NCBI GenBank assembly: GCA_903824665.1
Contig: CAIJXT010000004.1
Coordinates: 62,001-126,000, forward strand
Direction: 5' to 3'
DNA length: 64,000 nt
Source: an uncultured Bacteroidota bacterium
GTDB taxonomy: Bacteria > Bacteroidota > Bacteroidia > Chitinophagales > Chitinophagaceae
Positions 52,370 to 61,593 of the stretch are shown piece after piece (position 1 is the first letter of the stretch; each line of letters begins with the position of its first letter). The position numbers were made by a program, and so were the translations under genes. Below the pieces are notes generated by a model. It was not told where the DNA came from. It did not search any database and saw only the letters and a program-made list of their open reading frames with translations.

Positions 52370-53125
52370 TTATTTGGTTGCTGTATACAATGTAGTTACC
52401 CCAAATGACAATGGGCGGGCTTTAGCTTGCTGAAAACCACAGGTATGCAGTATGTCGCAAAATCGTTGTCCATCGGGAAAAGCATTCACTGACTCATTCA
52501 GGTAGGAATAAGCAGTCTTGTGTTTTGACATAGCCCTGCCAATAATAGGAAGGATATTGCTGAAATAGAAGTTGTATAATTGTTTTACAGCGAATCCCGT
52601 TGGTTGCGAGAATTCCAGAATGACCAGCTTTCCTCCAGGCTGCAATACCCGCTGCATTTCCCGGAGTCCTTTTTCAAGATGCTCGAAATTCCGGACACCA
52701 TAGGCGCACATTATCGAGTCAAAGCTATTTTCCTTGAAAGGCAGTTGCTCACTATCGCCAAGTAGCAGCTGAATTTTGTCATTTAGTTTACTACCCGTCA
52801 GTTTTTTTCGCCCTTCGTCCAGCATCTGTGCGGCAATATCTACACCTGTGATTTGCGCATCCGGAGCAGCGGCACTTGCGGCTATAGCCATATCTCCGGT
52901 CCCTGTGGCTACATCCAATATCGTTTTAGGCCCGTTCGCTATAACTTCTTTTATCGCTATTTTCCTCCAGATTTTGTCAATCCCCAGCGAGAGAAAATGA
53001 TTCAGAAAATCATACCTGCCGGCAATATTATTGAACATTTCCGCCACTTGTTCCTTCTTCCCTGATGTCGACATTGCGTCCGGTAATACAGTAGATGCCG
53101 GATTGCTGATTTTTTCTGCTTGCAT
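52370..53125 (-). CDS. ubiE: demethylmenaquinone methyltransferase
   Basis: Methylates demethylmenaquinone (and the ubiquinone precursor in other phyla) using SAM. The 251-residue protein has VAEMFNNIAGRYDFLNHFLS, then LDVATGTGDMAI (SAM motif I), GVDIAAQMLDEGRKKL, CAYGVRNFEHLEKGLREM (the NFE motif of the UbiE family), VLQPGGKLVILEFSQPTG and FYFSNILPIIGR. In Bacteroidetes only menaquinone is expected, so menG is the more exact role. A TACATTTG box ends 5 bases before the ATG. Confidence 0.94.
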   Translation of the reverse strand: MQAEKISNPASTVLPDAMSTSGKKEQVAEMFNNIAGRYDFLNHFLSLGIDKIWRKIAIKEVIANGPKTILDVATGTGDMAIAASAAAPDAQITGVDIAAQMLDEGRKKLTGSKLNDKIQLLLGDSEQLPFKENSFDSIMCAYGVRNFEHLEKGLREMQRVLQPGGKLVILEFSQPTGFAVKQLYNFYFSNILPIIGRAMSKHKTAYSYLNESVNAFPDGQRFCDILHTCGFQQAKARPLSFGVTTLYTATK

Positions 53126-53130
53126 TGGTG

Positions 53131-53138
53131 CAAATGTA
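53131..53138 (-). promoter_or_regulatory. -7 box TACATTTG for ubiE
   Basis: Minus-strand match 5 bases before the ATG; leaderless transcript predicted. Confidence 0.5.
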
Positions 53139-53275
53139 CGAATTGCAAAGTAACAGCCTTTCAGTTGGCCGATACGTGAAATTTATGGCGCGATAGCCTT
53201 AGAGAAGTTTAACTGGATTGGCGCTCACTTCACATTCAATACCGAAACAAAAATTCTGTGTTATGAAATCGTAAA

Positions 53276-53307
53276 TTGAATATCATGAAATTATTGTCTT
53301 AATTTTG
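53276..53307 (+). promoter_or_regulatory. promoter TTG-N21-TAATTTTG
   Basis: TTG at 53276-53278 and TAATTTTG at 53300-53307, a 21-base spacer. It gives a leader of about 50 bases before the ATG at 53362. Confidence 0.6.
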
Positions 53308-53361
53308 CACTTGTCAAATTCGGTATTTTATAAATATTTTTTTACAAAAAACAAAGTGCAC

Positions 53362-56300
53362 ATGAAACGTATCTATCTATCATTATTGTTGTGTTACATC
53401 AGTTTTGTCAGTTTTGGGCAAAATGCAACACAGTACTCCTTTTCCAGTTCCACAGGTTCTTTAACCGACATCTCAACTGCAGCGGGAACTGTAGCAACTT
53501 CAGATATCAGTCTCGACGATGCTGTGCAAACAGGTATAGATATCGGATTTGCCTTTAACTATTGTGGCACCAACTATACCACGCTGTCTGCCTGCTCTAA
53601 TGGCTGGCTGTCTTTGGCCAATTCAAACGCAACTCTTCCTGCCAATGAAATACCAAGTTTGTCAACAATTGCAAATGGCGTTGGGTTGCTGATGCCTATG
53701 TGGGACGACATGGATGGTTCGATAGGGGGTGCAACAGCGTACTATCAGGTGTCCGGAACAGCTCCATTCAGGGTGTTTACTTTTCAGTGGGGAAATGCTA
53801 CAACTCCCTGGGGTACATTCGGGAGTATTGGTTCAGGTATGTTTCAGGTAAGGTTGCACGAGTCTACAAATGCCATCCAGTTTTTGTACGACAACGGGGC
53901 TACGACATCCCTGCTTAGTGCAACCATCGGTATCGCTAGCAGCATTACGCATTTTCAGACGCTCACTTCCACAGGATCAGGTGCCACATCCTCAGCATTC
54001 AGCGATGTTGTTGACGCTTATCCTGCAAATGGCACCATAATGACATGGTTGCCGGCGCCTACGATCAATGCAACACCGGGTACATTGAATTTTTCTGCCG
54101 GTGTAAGTTCTGCATCCGTATCCCAGAACGCCCATATTTTGGCCAATGGCATCACCTCAGGATCTGTAACTGTTTCGGCCCCAACAGATTTTCAGGTGTT
54201 TAATGGTACGACGTGGGTAGCATCTTACAATGTTCCTGTATCTGTACACGGCATGGGGTATATTGATACTACCGTAGCTGTTCGTTTCGTTGCACCGGCA
54301 ACCGCTGGTCCTTACACTGGTGATCTGGATTTTACAAGCACAGGTGCGGCAACATCTATCATTACACTCAATGGTACTGCTTTGCCGCTCTGTACCGGCA
54401 CACCCACACCGGGTACAGTAAACGCTACACAGGTAACAGGTAGCTGCAGTCCATATGTCTCTGACCTTACACTCACTGGCACCACAACAGGTGTTTCTGG
54501 TATTACCTATCAGTGGCAGACTTCAACAGACGATATCACCTATGCAAATGTTTCAGGTGCTACCAATGCATCTTACACTGCAAATATTAACAGCGAGCGT
54601 TATTATCGTGCTATGATTGGCTGTTCACATAGCGGCCTTGTAGATAGCACGCCAGGTGTTTTGCATCAGTACGACGCACCTCCTACTGCCATTACTGGTA
54701 CTACCAGTTTGTGCATTGGTGCGTTAACAACGCTCTCCAGCACGCCAACGGGCGGCACCTGGACTAGCAATAACACTGCAGTCGTTACCATAGGCAGCGC
54801 TACTGGTGCTGTGGTTGCAGTAATGGATGGTACGACTACAATTGATTACGAAGCGCCAAACGGATGTGTCGTGACAACCGGTGTAACAGTTAATCCTGAT
54901 CCATCGCTTATCTCAGGTACAGTACAGGTTTGTTTGGGTGCAACTTCTACACTCATCAATACCGGAGGCGGCACATGGTCTAGCTCTGATATTACAATCA
55001 CTACTATTGGTAGCACAGATGGCGTCTATTCAGGCTTGGTGCTTGGCACAGCTATCATTACCTATACATTGCCCACTTCGTGCAAAGTGACTCAGGTAGT
55101 TACTGTCAATCCATTGCCATCTGTATACTCAGTTACAGGTGGTGGTGCTTATTGCGCTGGCGGTGCCGGTGTTAACGTAGGTATAAGCAATTCTCAAAAC
55201 GGTTTTACTTACAGTTTGTACAATGGTGCTTCACTAATAACAACACAAACCGGCACAGGTACTGCCGTTAGCTTCGGTTCACGTCCTGCCGCCGTATATA
55301 CTGCAATAGCTACCAGTCCCGAAAATTGTTCCATCGCGATGACAGGATCGGCAACCGTAACCATGACAATGACAGTCGTACCCGTGGTTTCTGTAGTCAG
55401 TACACCTGACGATACCGTTTGTGCAGGCACAGCTACAACCTTTACAGCAACACCAGTGAACGGTGGAACTACTCCGGCCTATGCCTGGACTGTGAATGGT
55501 ACAACGGTTGCCAGTACATCAAGTACTTACACCTACACGCCAGTAAATGGTGATCTTGTGAGTGTCGCGCTAACAAGCAATATTGATTGCCCTGTTCCTG
55601 CTACCGTTAATGGTGCGATGAATATCGTTGTTGTTCCTACACTTACTCCAACGGTGAGTATCGTCGTGGGACCAAACGATACAATTTGCCAGTTTTCTAC
55701 GGCCGTTTTTACTGTTGCGTCGTCATCCAATGGTGGCACAGATCCTGTTTACACATGGTTTAAGAATGGTGTCACAACAGGCATTACAGGCAGTACATAC
55801 GCCTATGTACCAATCAACGGTAATGTTATATCCGTGAAATTGAACAGCAACTATCGTTGCCCGGTTGTGAATAATGTCTCCAGCAATAACATCACGATGC
55901 GTGTCGACAGTACGTACATTCCTGTTGTGAATATAACAGCCAGCAATGGCTTGGAGATTGCGCCGGGTGAGACTACATATTTCACTGCAACCGTTACAAA
56001 GGGTGGCCCGACTCCAACTTATCAGTGGTTGAAGAATGGTCTGGCAGTTGCAGGTGCTACTTCTAATGAATATCACCCGACAACTCTTGTTAACAACGAT
56101 AGTGTTACGTGTGTTGTTTGGGGTACCGGCGATTGTTCTTTCTTCACGTTCAACTCTGTGAAGGTGAAAGTGACAACAGGCTTTGTACATACCACCACTT
56201 CTGATTTCGATGTTACACTCGTGCCAAACCCCAATGCAGGTGAGTTTGTGGTGAAGGGTACTCTTTCTGCTAGTAACAATACTCCGGTTTCTCTTGAGGT

Positions 56301-56466
56301 TACCAATATGCTCGGACAAACTGTGTTTTCAAACAACGTTACTGCCGTTAGCGGTTTGCTTAATGAGCGTGTTCAGATCAGCAATTCGCTGCCTGATGGC
56401 ATGTACATGCTGAATGTACGTACCGAAACGGAAAACAAAGTCTTCCGTTTCATTGTGAAACACTAA
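53362..56466 (+). CDS. Ig-repeat secreted protein with T9SS type A sorting domain
   Basis: The ATG at 53362 is used; the upstream in-frame ATG at 53305 lies next to the promoter box and adds no signal peptide. The 1034-residue protein begins MKRIYLSLLLCYISFVSFGQ (signal), then a domain with FNYCGTNYTTLSACSNGWLS, a pattern seen at the start of secreted Bacteroidetes proteins. Several Ig-like and PKD-like repeats follow, with motifs such as TYQWQTSTDDITYANVSGAT and TPTYQWLKNGLAVAGATSNE. The C-terminal Por tail is VTLVPNPNAGEFVVKG, LEVTNMLGQTVFSN and DGMYMLNVRTE. No enzyme domain is recognised; adhesion is possible. Confidence 0.88.
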   Translation: MKRIYLSLLLCYISFVSFGQNATQYSFSSSTGSLTDISTAAGTVATSDISLDDAVQTGIDIGFAFNYCGTNYTTLSACSNGWLSLANSNATLPANEIPSLSTIANGVGLLMPMWDDMDGSIGGATAYYQVSGTAPFRVFTFQWGNATTPWGTFGSIGSGMFQVRLHESTNAIQFLYDNGATTSLLSATIGIASSITHFQTLTSTGSGATSSAFSDVVDAYPANGTIMTWLPAPTINATPGTLNFSAGVSSASVSQNAHILANGITSGSVTVSAPTDFQVFNGTTWVASYNVPVSVHGMGYIDTTVAVRFVAPATAGPYTGDLDFTSTGAATSIITLNGTALPLCTGTPTPGTVNATQVTGSCSPYVSDLTLTGTTTGVSGITYQWQTSTDDITYANVSGATNASYTANINSERYYRAMIGCSHSGLVDSTPGVLHQYDAPPTAITGTTSLCIGALTTLSSTPTGGTWTSNNTAVVTIGSATGAVVAVMDGTTTIDYEAPNGCVVTTGVTVNPDPSLISGTVQVCLGATSTLINTGGGTWSSSDITITTIGSTDGVYSGLVLGTAIITYTLPTSCKVTQVVTVNPLPSVYSVTGGGAYCAGGAGVNVGISNSQNGFTYSLYNGASLITTQTGTGTAVSFGSRPAAVYTAIATSPENCSIAMTGSATVTMTMTVVPVVSVVSTPDDTVCAGTATTFTATPVNGGTTPAYAWTVNGTTVASTSSTYTYTPVNGDLVSVALTSNIDCPVPATVNGAMNIVVVPTLTPTVSIVVGPNDTICQFSTAVFTVASSSNGGTDPVYTWFKNGVTTGITGSTYAYVPINGNVISVKLNSNYRCPVVNNVSSNNITMRVDSTYIPVVNITASNGLEIAPGETTYFTATVTKGGPTPTYQWLKNGLAVAGATSNEYHPTTLVNNDSVTCVVWGTGDCSFFTFNSVKVKVTTGFVHTTTSDFDVTLVPNPNAGEFVVKGTLSASNNTPVSLEVTNMLGQTVFSNNVTAVSGLLNERVQISNSLPDGMYMLNVRTETENKVFRFIVKH

Positions 56467-56486
56467 CACAATTGGCCGAAAAGGCA

Positions 56487-56522
56487 AAATGGGCTGTCTT
56501 TTTTACAAGAGACAGCCCATTT
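56487..56522. terminator. hairpin between convergent genes
   Basis: AAATGGGCTGTCT (56487-56499) pairs with AGACAGCCCATTT (56510-56522) around a 10-base loop. It lies between the secreted-protein gene and rlmK and may end both. Confidence 0.7.
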
Positions 56523-56546
56523 GCATTTAGCAGCAATTATGATTCG

Positions 56547-57494
56547 TTACTTTTCTATAAGGTAGCATTTTCTATTCAACTTACCCTGAAAGTCGAACGG
56601 TGTTGTCAGGCCTGTAATGTCTTTTACAATCACAGCAGGAATGCTGTCTCTGTCCAGCACGAAGTCGCGGTAGTTGTTGCTGAAGTAGATCCTGCCACCT
56701 TCAGCACAACCCTTCAGCAATTTTTTCAAAAGCATTACATGATCACGCTGTACATCAAAGTTGTCATCCATGCGCTTGCTGTTCGAGAATGTTGGCGGGT
56801 CGCAAACGATCAGGCCATATTTATTGGAAGGCATATAATCAAGCCATTCTATTACATCGCCGTGCACAAATTCATGTTTTTCATCGTCATACACCTTATT
56901 ATACTGCATATTGCGTTTCGCCCAGTTCAGATAGGTTTTCGATAGGTCTACCGATGTCACTGTTCTGGCTTTTCCCTGTGCCGCATATACACTGAATGAG
57001 CCGGTATAGCAGAACAGGTTCAACACATCCAGTCCCTCGGCTTCATCACGTACCAGCCCTCTGGTGATCCTGTGATCCAGAAACAGCCCCGTGTCCAGGT
57101 AGTCGGTTAGATTTATGATGAAGTTAAGGTTGCCTTCAGGAACGATGCGCTCCACTTTTTCTTCATTGAATTTTTCATATTGCCCCTGCCTGCCTGCTTT
57201 TCGCTGCCTTATCTTCATGTAGATTACATCGGCCGTAACTTCAAGCACAGCAGCAATAGTCTCCCTGCATTGTTGCAGCCAGATTTCATGTTCATCGTCC
57301 TCCATACCATGCCGACGCTTGTACTCAGCCGCATGTACTACGCCATTATACCAGTCTATCGCAAATGGGAACTCAGGCAGGTCGTGATCATAAAAACGAA
57401 AACAGGCTACCTGTTGTTTACGGGCGATCTTACTATAGTGTTTGTACACTTTTGTAAGCCTGTTCAGAAACATTATTTGTTTGTCGGTACTCAA
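56547..57494 (-). CDS. rlmK: stand-alone RlmK-type 23S rRNA methyltransferase
   Basis: A 315-residue SAM-dependent methyltransferase. The N-terminal part (MFLNRLTKVYKHYSKIARKQ, CFRFYDHDLPEFPFAIDWY) and the catalytic core (NLTDYLDTGLFLDHRITRGL, LNLFCYTGSFSVYAAQG, SVDLSKTYLNWAKRNMQYN, CDPPTFSNSKRMDDNFDVQ) match the C-terminal half of E. coli RlmKL, which makes m7G2069 in 23S rRNA. Here that half is a separate gene; the RlmL half (m2G2445) is not adjacent. A TACTTTTG box at 57514-57521 lies 19 bases upstream. Confidence 0.88.
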   Translation of the reverse strand: MSTDKQIMFLNRLTKVYKHYSKIARKQQVACFRFYDHDLPEFPFAIDWYNGVVHAAEYKRRHGMEDDEHEIWLQQCRETIAAVLEVTADVIYMKIRQRKAGRQGQYEKFNEEKVERIVPEGNLNFIINLTDYLDTGLFLDHRITRGLVRDEAEGLDVLNLFCYTGSFSVYAAQGKARTVTSVDLSKTYLNWAKRNMQYNKVYDDEKHEFVHGDVIEWLDYMPSNKYGLIVCDPPTFSNSKRMDDNFDVQRDHVMLLKKLLKGCAEGGRIYFSNNYRDFVLDRDSIPAVIVKDITGLTTPFDFQGKLNRKCYLIEK

Positions 57495-57698
57495 TACGAA
57501 TAAGATTATGCATCAAAAGTACTGCAATTGCCCGAATAGCTTATGTTGCAGCGTACCCCACCAACAACAGTACGGTGATTAAACACAATTTTCGAAAAAA
57601 AGTATGGAATAGAACATTAGGGCAAAGCCAGATCGGACGTAATCCACTAAATATGAAAAGGGTAGTAGGGGCGGGCTGTAAAATACTTCATTTGATAA

Positions 57699-58199
57699 CT
57701 ACTCAAGGTACACGGCCATTACTTTTTTGCCCTTGGTCTCTACTTCTATATGGTCTTGTAGCGTTGTGGCTACGGTATGGCCCACAATATCTGTTGCAAT
57801 CGGAAATGACTTATGTTTCCGGTCTACCAAAACAGCCACCATTACTTTTTTAAGATCGTAGGCAAGTATGCCATTGAGGCAATACAACAACGTTTTACCG
57901 GAATTGGCAACATCGTCCACCAGTACAACTGTTTTTCCACTTAGGTTTTCGTCATCGTCAAACAAAAACTCTAATGGGCTCTTCTTATTAATTGCAATTG
58001 AAATGTACTTGATTTTCAGAGGGCTGATTTCCTTTAGCAGGTCTACGAGGTTACCGGCTACTATTTTGCCGCTGCCTTCTATGCCAATAACGACAATTTC
58101 TTTTTCATCACTGTTGCGCTCCCATATTTCATAGGCCATACGACGCAACTTGAAAGCTATTCGTTCCTTATCCAGAATCAGTACTCGTTTCTTTTTCAT
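57699..58199 (-). CDS. phosphoribosyltransferase-family protein
   Basis: A 166-residue type I PRTase with the PRPP loop VVLVDDVANSGKTLLYCLNG and the preceding hydrophobic strand. The N-terminal pattern (LDKERIAFKLRRMAYEIWERN, VVIGIEGSGKIVAGNLVDLL) resembles PyrR and hypoxanthine PRTases, but the loop that fixes the base specificity is not clear. It could be a purine salvage or regulatory protein. The gene begins 5 bases after the MacB-like permease gene ends, in the same direction, so they form an operon; the functional link is not evident. Confidence 0.86.
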   Translation of the reverse strand: MKKKRVLILDKERIAFKLRRMAYEIWERNSDEKEIVVIGIEGSGKIVAGNLVDLLKEISPLKIKYISIAINKKSPLEFLFDDDENLSGKTVVLVDDVANSGKTLLYCLNGILAYDLKKVMVAVLVDRKHKSFPIATDIVGHTVATTLQDHIEVETKGKKVMAVYLE

Positions 58200-58204
58200 G
58201 TCCT

Positions 58205-59461
58205 TTAGTTTGTTCGGATTGCCACTACCGGGTCAAGTTTCGAAGCCGATATCGCAGGAATGATACCTGCTAATACCCCGACGAATATAGAAACAAATAT
58301 GCCAATGAAGAAGTTGCTTAACGAGAGGATAACCTCGAATTCAAAAATGTATGTTAACAATGCACTTATCATTACTACAATTACTATACCTACCAGTCCG
58401 CCAATCAGCGAAAGCACCACAGCCTCCAGTAGAAATTCCAACAAAATCGACCTTCTTCGGGCACCGATTGCTTTCTTTAGACCAATAATTTTTGTACGTT
58501 CCTTCACTGTCACGAACATAATGTTTGCTATGCCGAATGCACCTACCAGCAATGACAAACCACCTATAAACCATGCAATTACATCGATAGTGCTGAAAAT
58601 GATATTGAGCCGTTCAGAAACCTGGCTCAGTTGGTTTATAGCGAAGTCGCTGGGTTGTCCGGGCTTCACTTTACGCAGTCGGCGCAAGACGCCTTCTACC
58701 TCATACTTTACCTCATCTATATCCTTACCTTCTGCGGCCTTAACTGCCAGCATCGGGTCATAGTTTAATGATCTGACATCTACCATCGACGATGCTGCAT
58801 AATAGGGGAAGATCACAGAATTGTCATAGTCGAAGCCAGCCATATTCTGTCCGCTTTTTTTCATCACACCAACCACATTGAACTTTCGCCCCAGAAAGGT
58901 GATGTGCTTACCCAGCGGGTCTACATTTCCCGGAAAAAGGTTTCTGTAAACAGAGTACCCCAATACCACAGAGTATGCACCCCCATCAAGCTCAGAAGTA
59001 CTCAGGTACCTGCCTGTCTGCACATCTATATTCTGCACTTTATCAAAAAAACTCAGCACAGCGTACCCGGCAATACTGCTCAGTTCCATGTCCTGATACT
59101 TCACTGTCAGTCTGTGTGTACTCAGGCAAAGGGTCGCTGTTGCAGCATCCGGCACCTGCGATTCTATCGCTTTTACTTCGGCAGGGGTCATGCCACGCCG
59201 CCGCCAGTATTCCCACCATTTATACTCACCGCCATCATCCATCCATGGCCACCTACCTATATACAGAACATTGCTGCCCAGTGTAGCCATGTCTTTCTGA
59301 ATATAGTTTTTTAGACTGTCTAGCACAGTCAGCACCGATATGATACAAAATATGCCGATCGTGATGCCCAACAACGACAGAAATGTACGGAGCTTGTTGG
59401 CGCGCAGCTCATGAAATGCTTGCACGATGCTCGTACCGGTTATCTGACTAAGGGTGCTCAT
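58205..59461 (-). CDS. MacB-like ABC transporter permease
   Basis: A 418-residue FtsX-family permease. Residues about 20-45 form the first membrane helix (LSLLGITIGIFCIISVLTVL), residues about 50-265 a periplasmic MacB-type core domain, and three helices close the protein (FIGGLSLLVGAFGIANIMFV, VVLSLIGGLVGIVIVVMISA, FFIGIFVSIFVGVLAGIIPA). The motif ERTKIIGLKKAIGARRRSIL is typical. No ATPase is adjacent; it may pair with one elsewhere. In the family the role is export of lipoprotein, peptide or toxic compounds. The TAAATTTG box ends 5 bases before the ATG. Confidence 0.92.
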   Translation of the reverse strand: MSTLSQITGTSIVQAFHELRANKLRTFLSLLGITIGIFCIISVLTVLDSLKNYIQKDMATLGSNVLYIGRWPWMDDGGEYKWWEYWRRRGMTPAEVKAIESQVPDAATATLCLSTHRLTVKYQDMELSSIAGYAVLSFFDKVQNIDVQTGRYLSTSELDGGAYSVVLGYSVYRNLFPGNVDPLGKHITFLGRKFNVVGVMKKSGQNMAGFDYDNSVIFPYYAASSMVDVRSLNYDPMLAVKAAEGKDIDEVKYEVEGVLRRLRKVKPGQPSDFAINQLSQVSERLNIIFSTIDVIAWFIGGLSLLVGAFGIANIMFVTVKERTKIIGLKKAIGARRRSILLEFLLEAVVLSLIGGLVGIVIVVMISALLTYIFEFEVILSLSNFFIGIFVSIFVGVLAGIIPAISASKLDPVVAIRTN

Positions 59462-59466
59462 ACAGG

Positions 59467-59474
59467 CAAATTTA
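59467..59474 (-). promoter_or_regulatory. -7 box TAAATTTG for the permease-PRTase operon
   Basis: Minus-strand match ending 5 bases before the ATG at 59461. Confidence 0.5.
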
Positions 59475-59600
59475 ATGGTAAAAATCTATTGTGCCTGCGA
59501 ATATGTTTTACGATACTGGCAATACACTGGCTGCCGCCGGCTAAAACTAATACTACCTGACAACAGAGCGATAATTTAAAATAATGTCATTGTTTAAATA

Positions 59601-59608
59601 TATTTTTG
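59601..59608 (+). promoter_or_regulatory. -7 box TATTTTTG for the MFS gene
   Basis: Plus-strand match 22 bases before the TTG start at 59631; supports a start no further upstream. Confidence 0.4.
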
Positions 59609-59630
59609 CGGCACTCAAAACGTACCTTTT

Positions 59631-60953
59631 TTGCTGCTACCTGCCTCTTTTCTCAGAAAAAATATAGCGCTGCAATATCCACGGTTCAGGTCTTATCTGC
59701 TGATGCGGTTTGCTATTATTATGGCACTCAACATGCAGGCGGCTATTATCAGTTATTACGTTTATCAGGTCTCGCACGACAAGCTTGCGCTTGGTATGAT
59801 TGGGTTGTGGGAGGTAATTCCTGCTGTTGGATTTTCAATTTTTTCCGGGCATTTTGTCGATCTGCGCGAGAAGCGGAACTTGCTGGTATGGTGTACAATA
59901 TTATACCTTGCACTTTCCGGTTTTTTCGTTGCATTGGTTTGGCCGGGTATTCATACATTGTTTTCGCAGAGGGGTATAATTTGGCTTATTTACGCTGGCA
60001 TTTTCGTTGGAGGCGCACTCAGAGCATTCCTTAGCCCGGCTTCGTTTGCACTCATGGGTATGCTGGTGCCCAAAGACCTTTACCCCAATGCTACTACTTG
60101 GAGCAGCGCTGCCTGGCAAACCGGCGCTGTGTTTGGCCCACTTGCCGGTGGATTTCTGATCGCATTTGGTGGTTTCGTGCAAAGCCTCGTAGTAGTTATC
60201 GTGCTCGAGTTCATTTGTTTGTTTGCTTTGTTGCGAATTCCCCGCCAGGCTATCCTCAATAAAACTCGTGAGCCCATTCTCAAGAGCCTCGGAGAAGGGA
60301 TCAAGTTTGTCTTTAGCACGCAGATTGTACTTGCCGCACTTTCACTCGATATGTTTGCCGTTTTGTTTGGTGGTGCGGTAGCGCTATTGCCTGTTTTTAC
60401 CGACGACATTCTTAATGTCGGAGAGGTGGGTTTTGGTTGGTTGCGTGCAGCGCCGGGCATTGGTTCTGTAATTACTTTGTTCATTCTTTCTTTCTTACCG
60501 CTCAGGAAAAGCCCGGGTATCAAACTCTTATGGTGTATTGCCGGCTTTGGTATTACTACAATTATTTTCGGGTATTGCGGCTATTTCGGTACCGGTACTA
60601 TCTTCAATCTGGCCGGATTTGACATTTCTATTGGCTTTATGGTTGCCTTTCTCATGCTCTTTGCCGGTGGGCTTTTTGACGCGGTGAGTGTAGTTATCAG
60701 GGGTACAATTCTGCAGGTGTATACCCCCGACAATATGCGCGGACGGGTGGCAGCGGTAAACACAATGTTTATCAGTTCTTCAAACGAGTTGGGGGCTATG
60801 GAGAGTGGTATCACTGCCCGCTGGATGGGTACCGTGCCCGCAGTGGTTTTTGGTGGTTGCATGACACTGCTCGTCGTTGGTGTAACATGGTTTTCCGCAC
60901 CATCTTTGCGCACACTGAACCTCCATATTGATGACAAAAACAAAGAAAACTGA
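59631..60953 (+). CDS. MFS transporter (EntS/DUF894-like)
   Basis: A 440-residue protein with twelve hydrophobic segments. The TTG at 59631 is the only start in frame before the first helix that lies after the promoter box; the next ATG (59703) would cut into the conserved N-terminal segment ALQYPRFRSYLLMRFAII. The MFS loop motif appears as SGHFVDLREKRNLLV between helices 2 and 3. The C-terminal half has GGLFDAVSVVIRGTILQVYTP and NMRGRVAAVNTMFISSSNELG, typical of the enterobactin-exporter-like group. It is divergent from the permease operon. Substrate unknown. Confidence 0.9.
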   Translation: MLLPASFLRKNIALQYPRFRSYLLMRFAIIMALNMQAAIISYYVYQVSHDKLALGMIGLWEVIPAVGFSIFSGHFVDLREKRNLLVWCTILYLALSGFFVALVWPGIHTLFSQRGIIWLIYAGIFVGGALRAFLSPASFALMGMLVPKDLYPNATTWSSAAWQTGAVFGPLAGGFLIAFGGFVQSLVVVIVLEFICLFALLRIPRQAILNKTREPILKSLGEGIKFVFSTQIVLAALSLDMFAVLFGGAVALLPVFTDDILNVGEVGFGWLRAAPGIGSVITLFILSFLPLRKSPGIKLLWCIAGFGITTIIFGYCGYFGTGTIFNLAGFDISIGFMVAFLMLFAGGLFDAVSVVIRGTILQVYTPDNMRGRVAAVNTMFISSSNELGAMESGITARWMGTVPAVVFGGCMTLLVVGVTWFSAPSLRTLNLHIDDKNKEN

Positions 60954-61063
60954 TCAGATTAGGTTGTTGTCCCGTCGCTGTTCATCAAACACTGGTGAAA
61001 AAAGCGTATCGATCAGCAGTATTTGAATTGTATTAATTATCTTTACAGAAGAAAAATAATCAG

Positions 61064-61483
61064 ATGAAAAAATTGCTTTTACTGGCAGTAGTTACCTTAT
61101 TTTGTTTTGCCGGCTGTTACAAGGTATTGGAGCCCACAGATGTCAAGTTGGTTCTGGTCGATAAGAACTGGATGATGGAGAAGAGTATATACGGTGCCAC
61201 TGGTGCTATCGTTGATTGCAACGTTTCCAAATCACTCAGCTTTAAATCCAACGGTACCGGATACTATTATTATCCCACCAAGTGTGATTCTACCGATAAC
61301 GACACTTTGAAATTCAAATGGTCAGTATCTGCTGATAATAAAACGCTGAATCTGAAGGAGATAGACGGTGTTTCATTTGCACTCGCAACTATTAAGATCG
61401 TATATTACGATAATGCCAAACTTACGTTGCAGGGGCCTGACTACCACCAGCGATATCTGAATGGGTACTTTGAAGCGAAATAG
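61064..61483 (+). CDS. lipocalin-like lipoprotein, 139 aa
   Basis: The lipoprotein signal is MKKLLLLAVVTLFCFAGC (Cys18). The mature 120 residues carry the small lipocalin-like pattern common in Bacteroidetes: NWMMEKSIYGA, SLSFKSNGTGYYYY, FKWSVSADNKTLNLKEIDG, AKLTLQGPDY. The Trp near the start and the strand order fit the fold. Ligand and role are unknown. It precedes the NHL-repeat gene by 110 bases, which has its own promoter. Confidence 0.78.
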   Translation: MKKLLLLAVVTLFCFAGCYKVLEPTDVKLVLVDKNWMMEKSIYGATGAIVDCNVSKSLSFKSNGTGYYYYPTKCDSTDNDTLKFKWSVSADNKTLNLKEIDGVSFALATIKIVYYDNAKLTLQGPDYHQRYLNGYFEAK

Positions 61484-61551
61484 AGGCATTTATTCGCGAC
61501 AATATCTTGATTTTCACTTTTTTGAGGCAATCACTCCATGATATTTGCCTT

Positions 61552-61579
61552 TTGCGACAAAAAAATTATTTTATATTTG
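61552..61579 (+). promoter_or_regulatory. promoter TTG-N17-TATATTTG
   Basis: TTG at 61552-61554 (within TTTGC) and TATATTTG at 61572-61579 with a 17-base spacer, 14 bases before the ATG at 61594. Confidence 0.65.
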
Positions 61580-61593
61580 ACCAAACATTTTCT

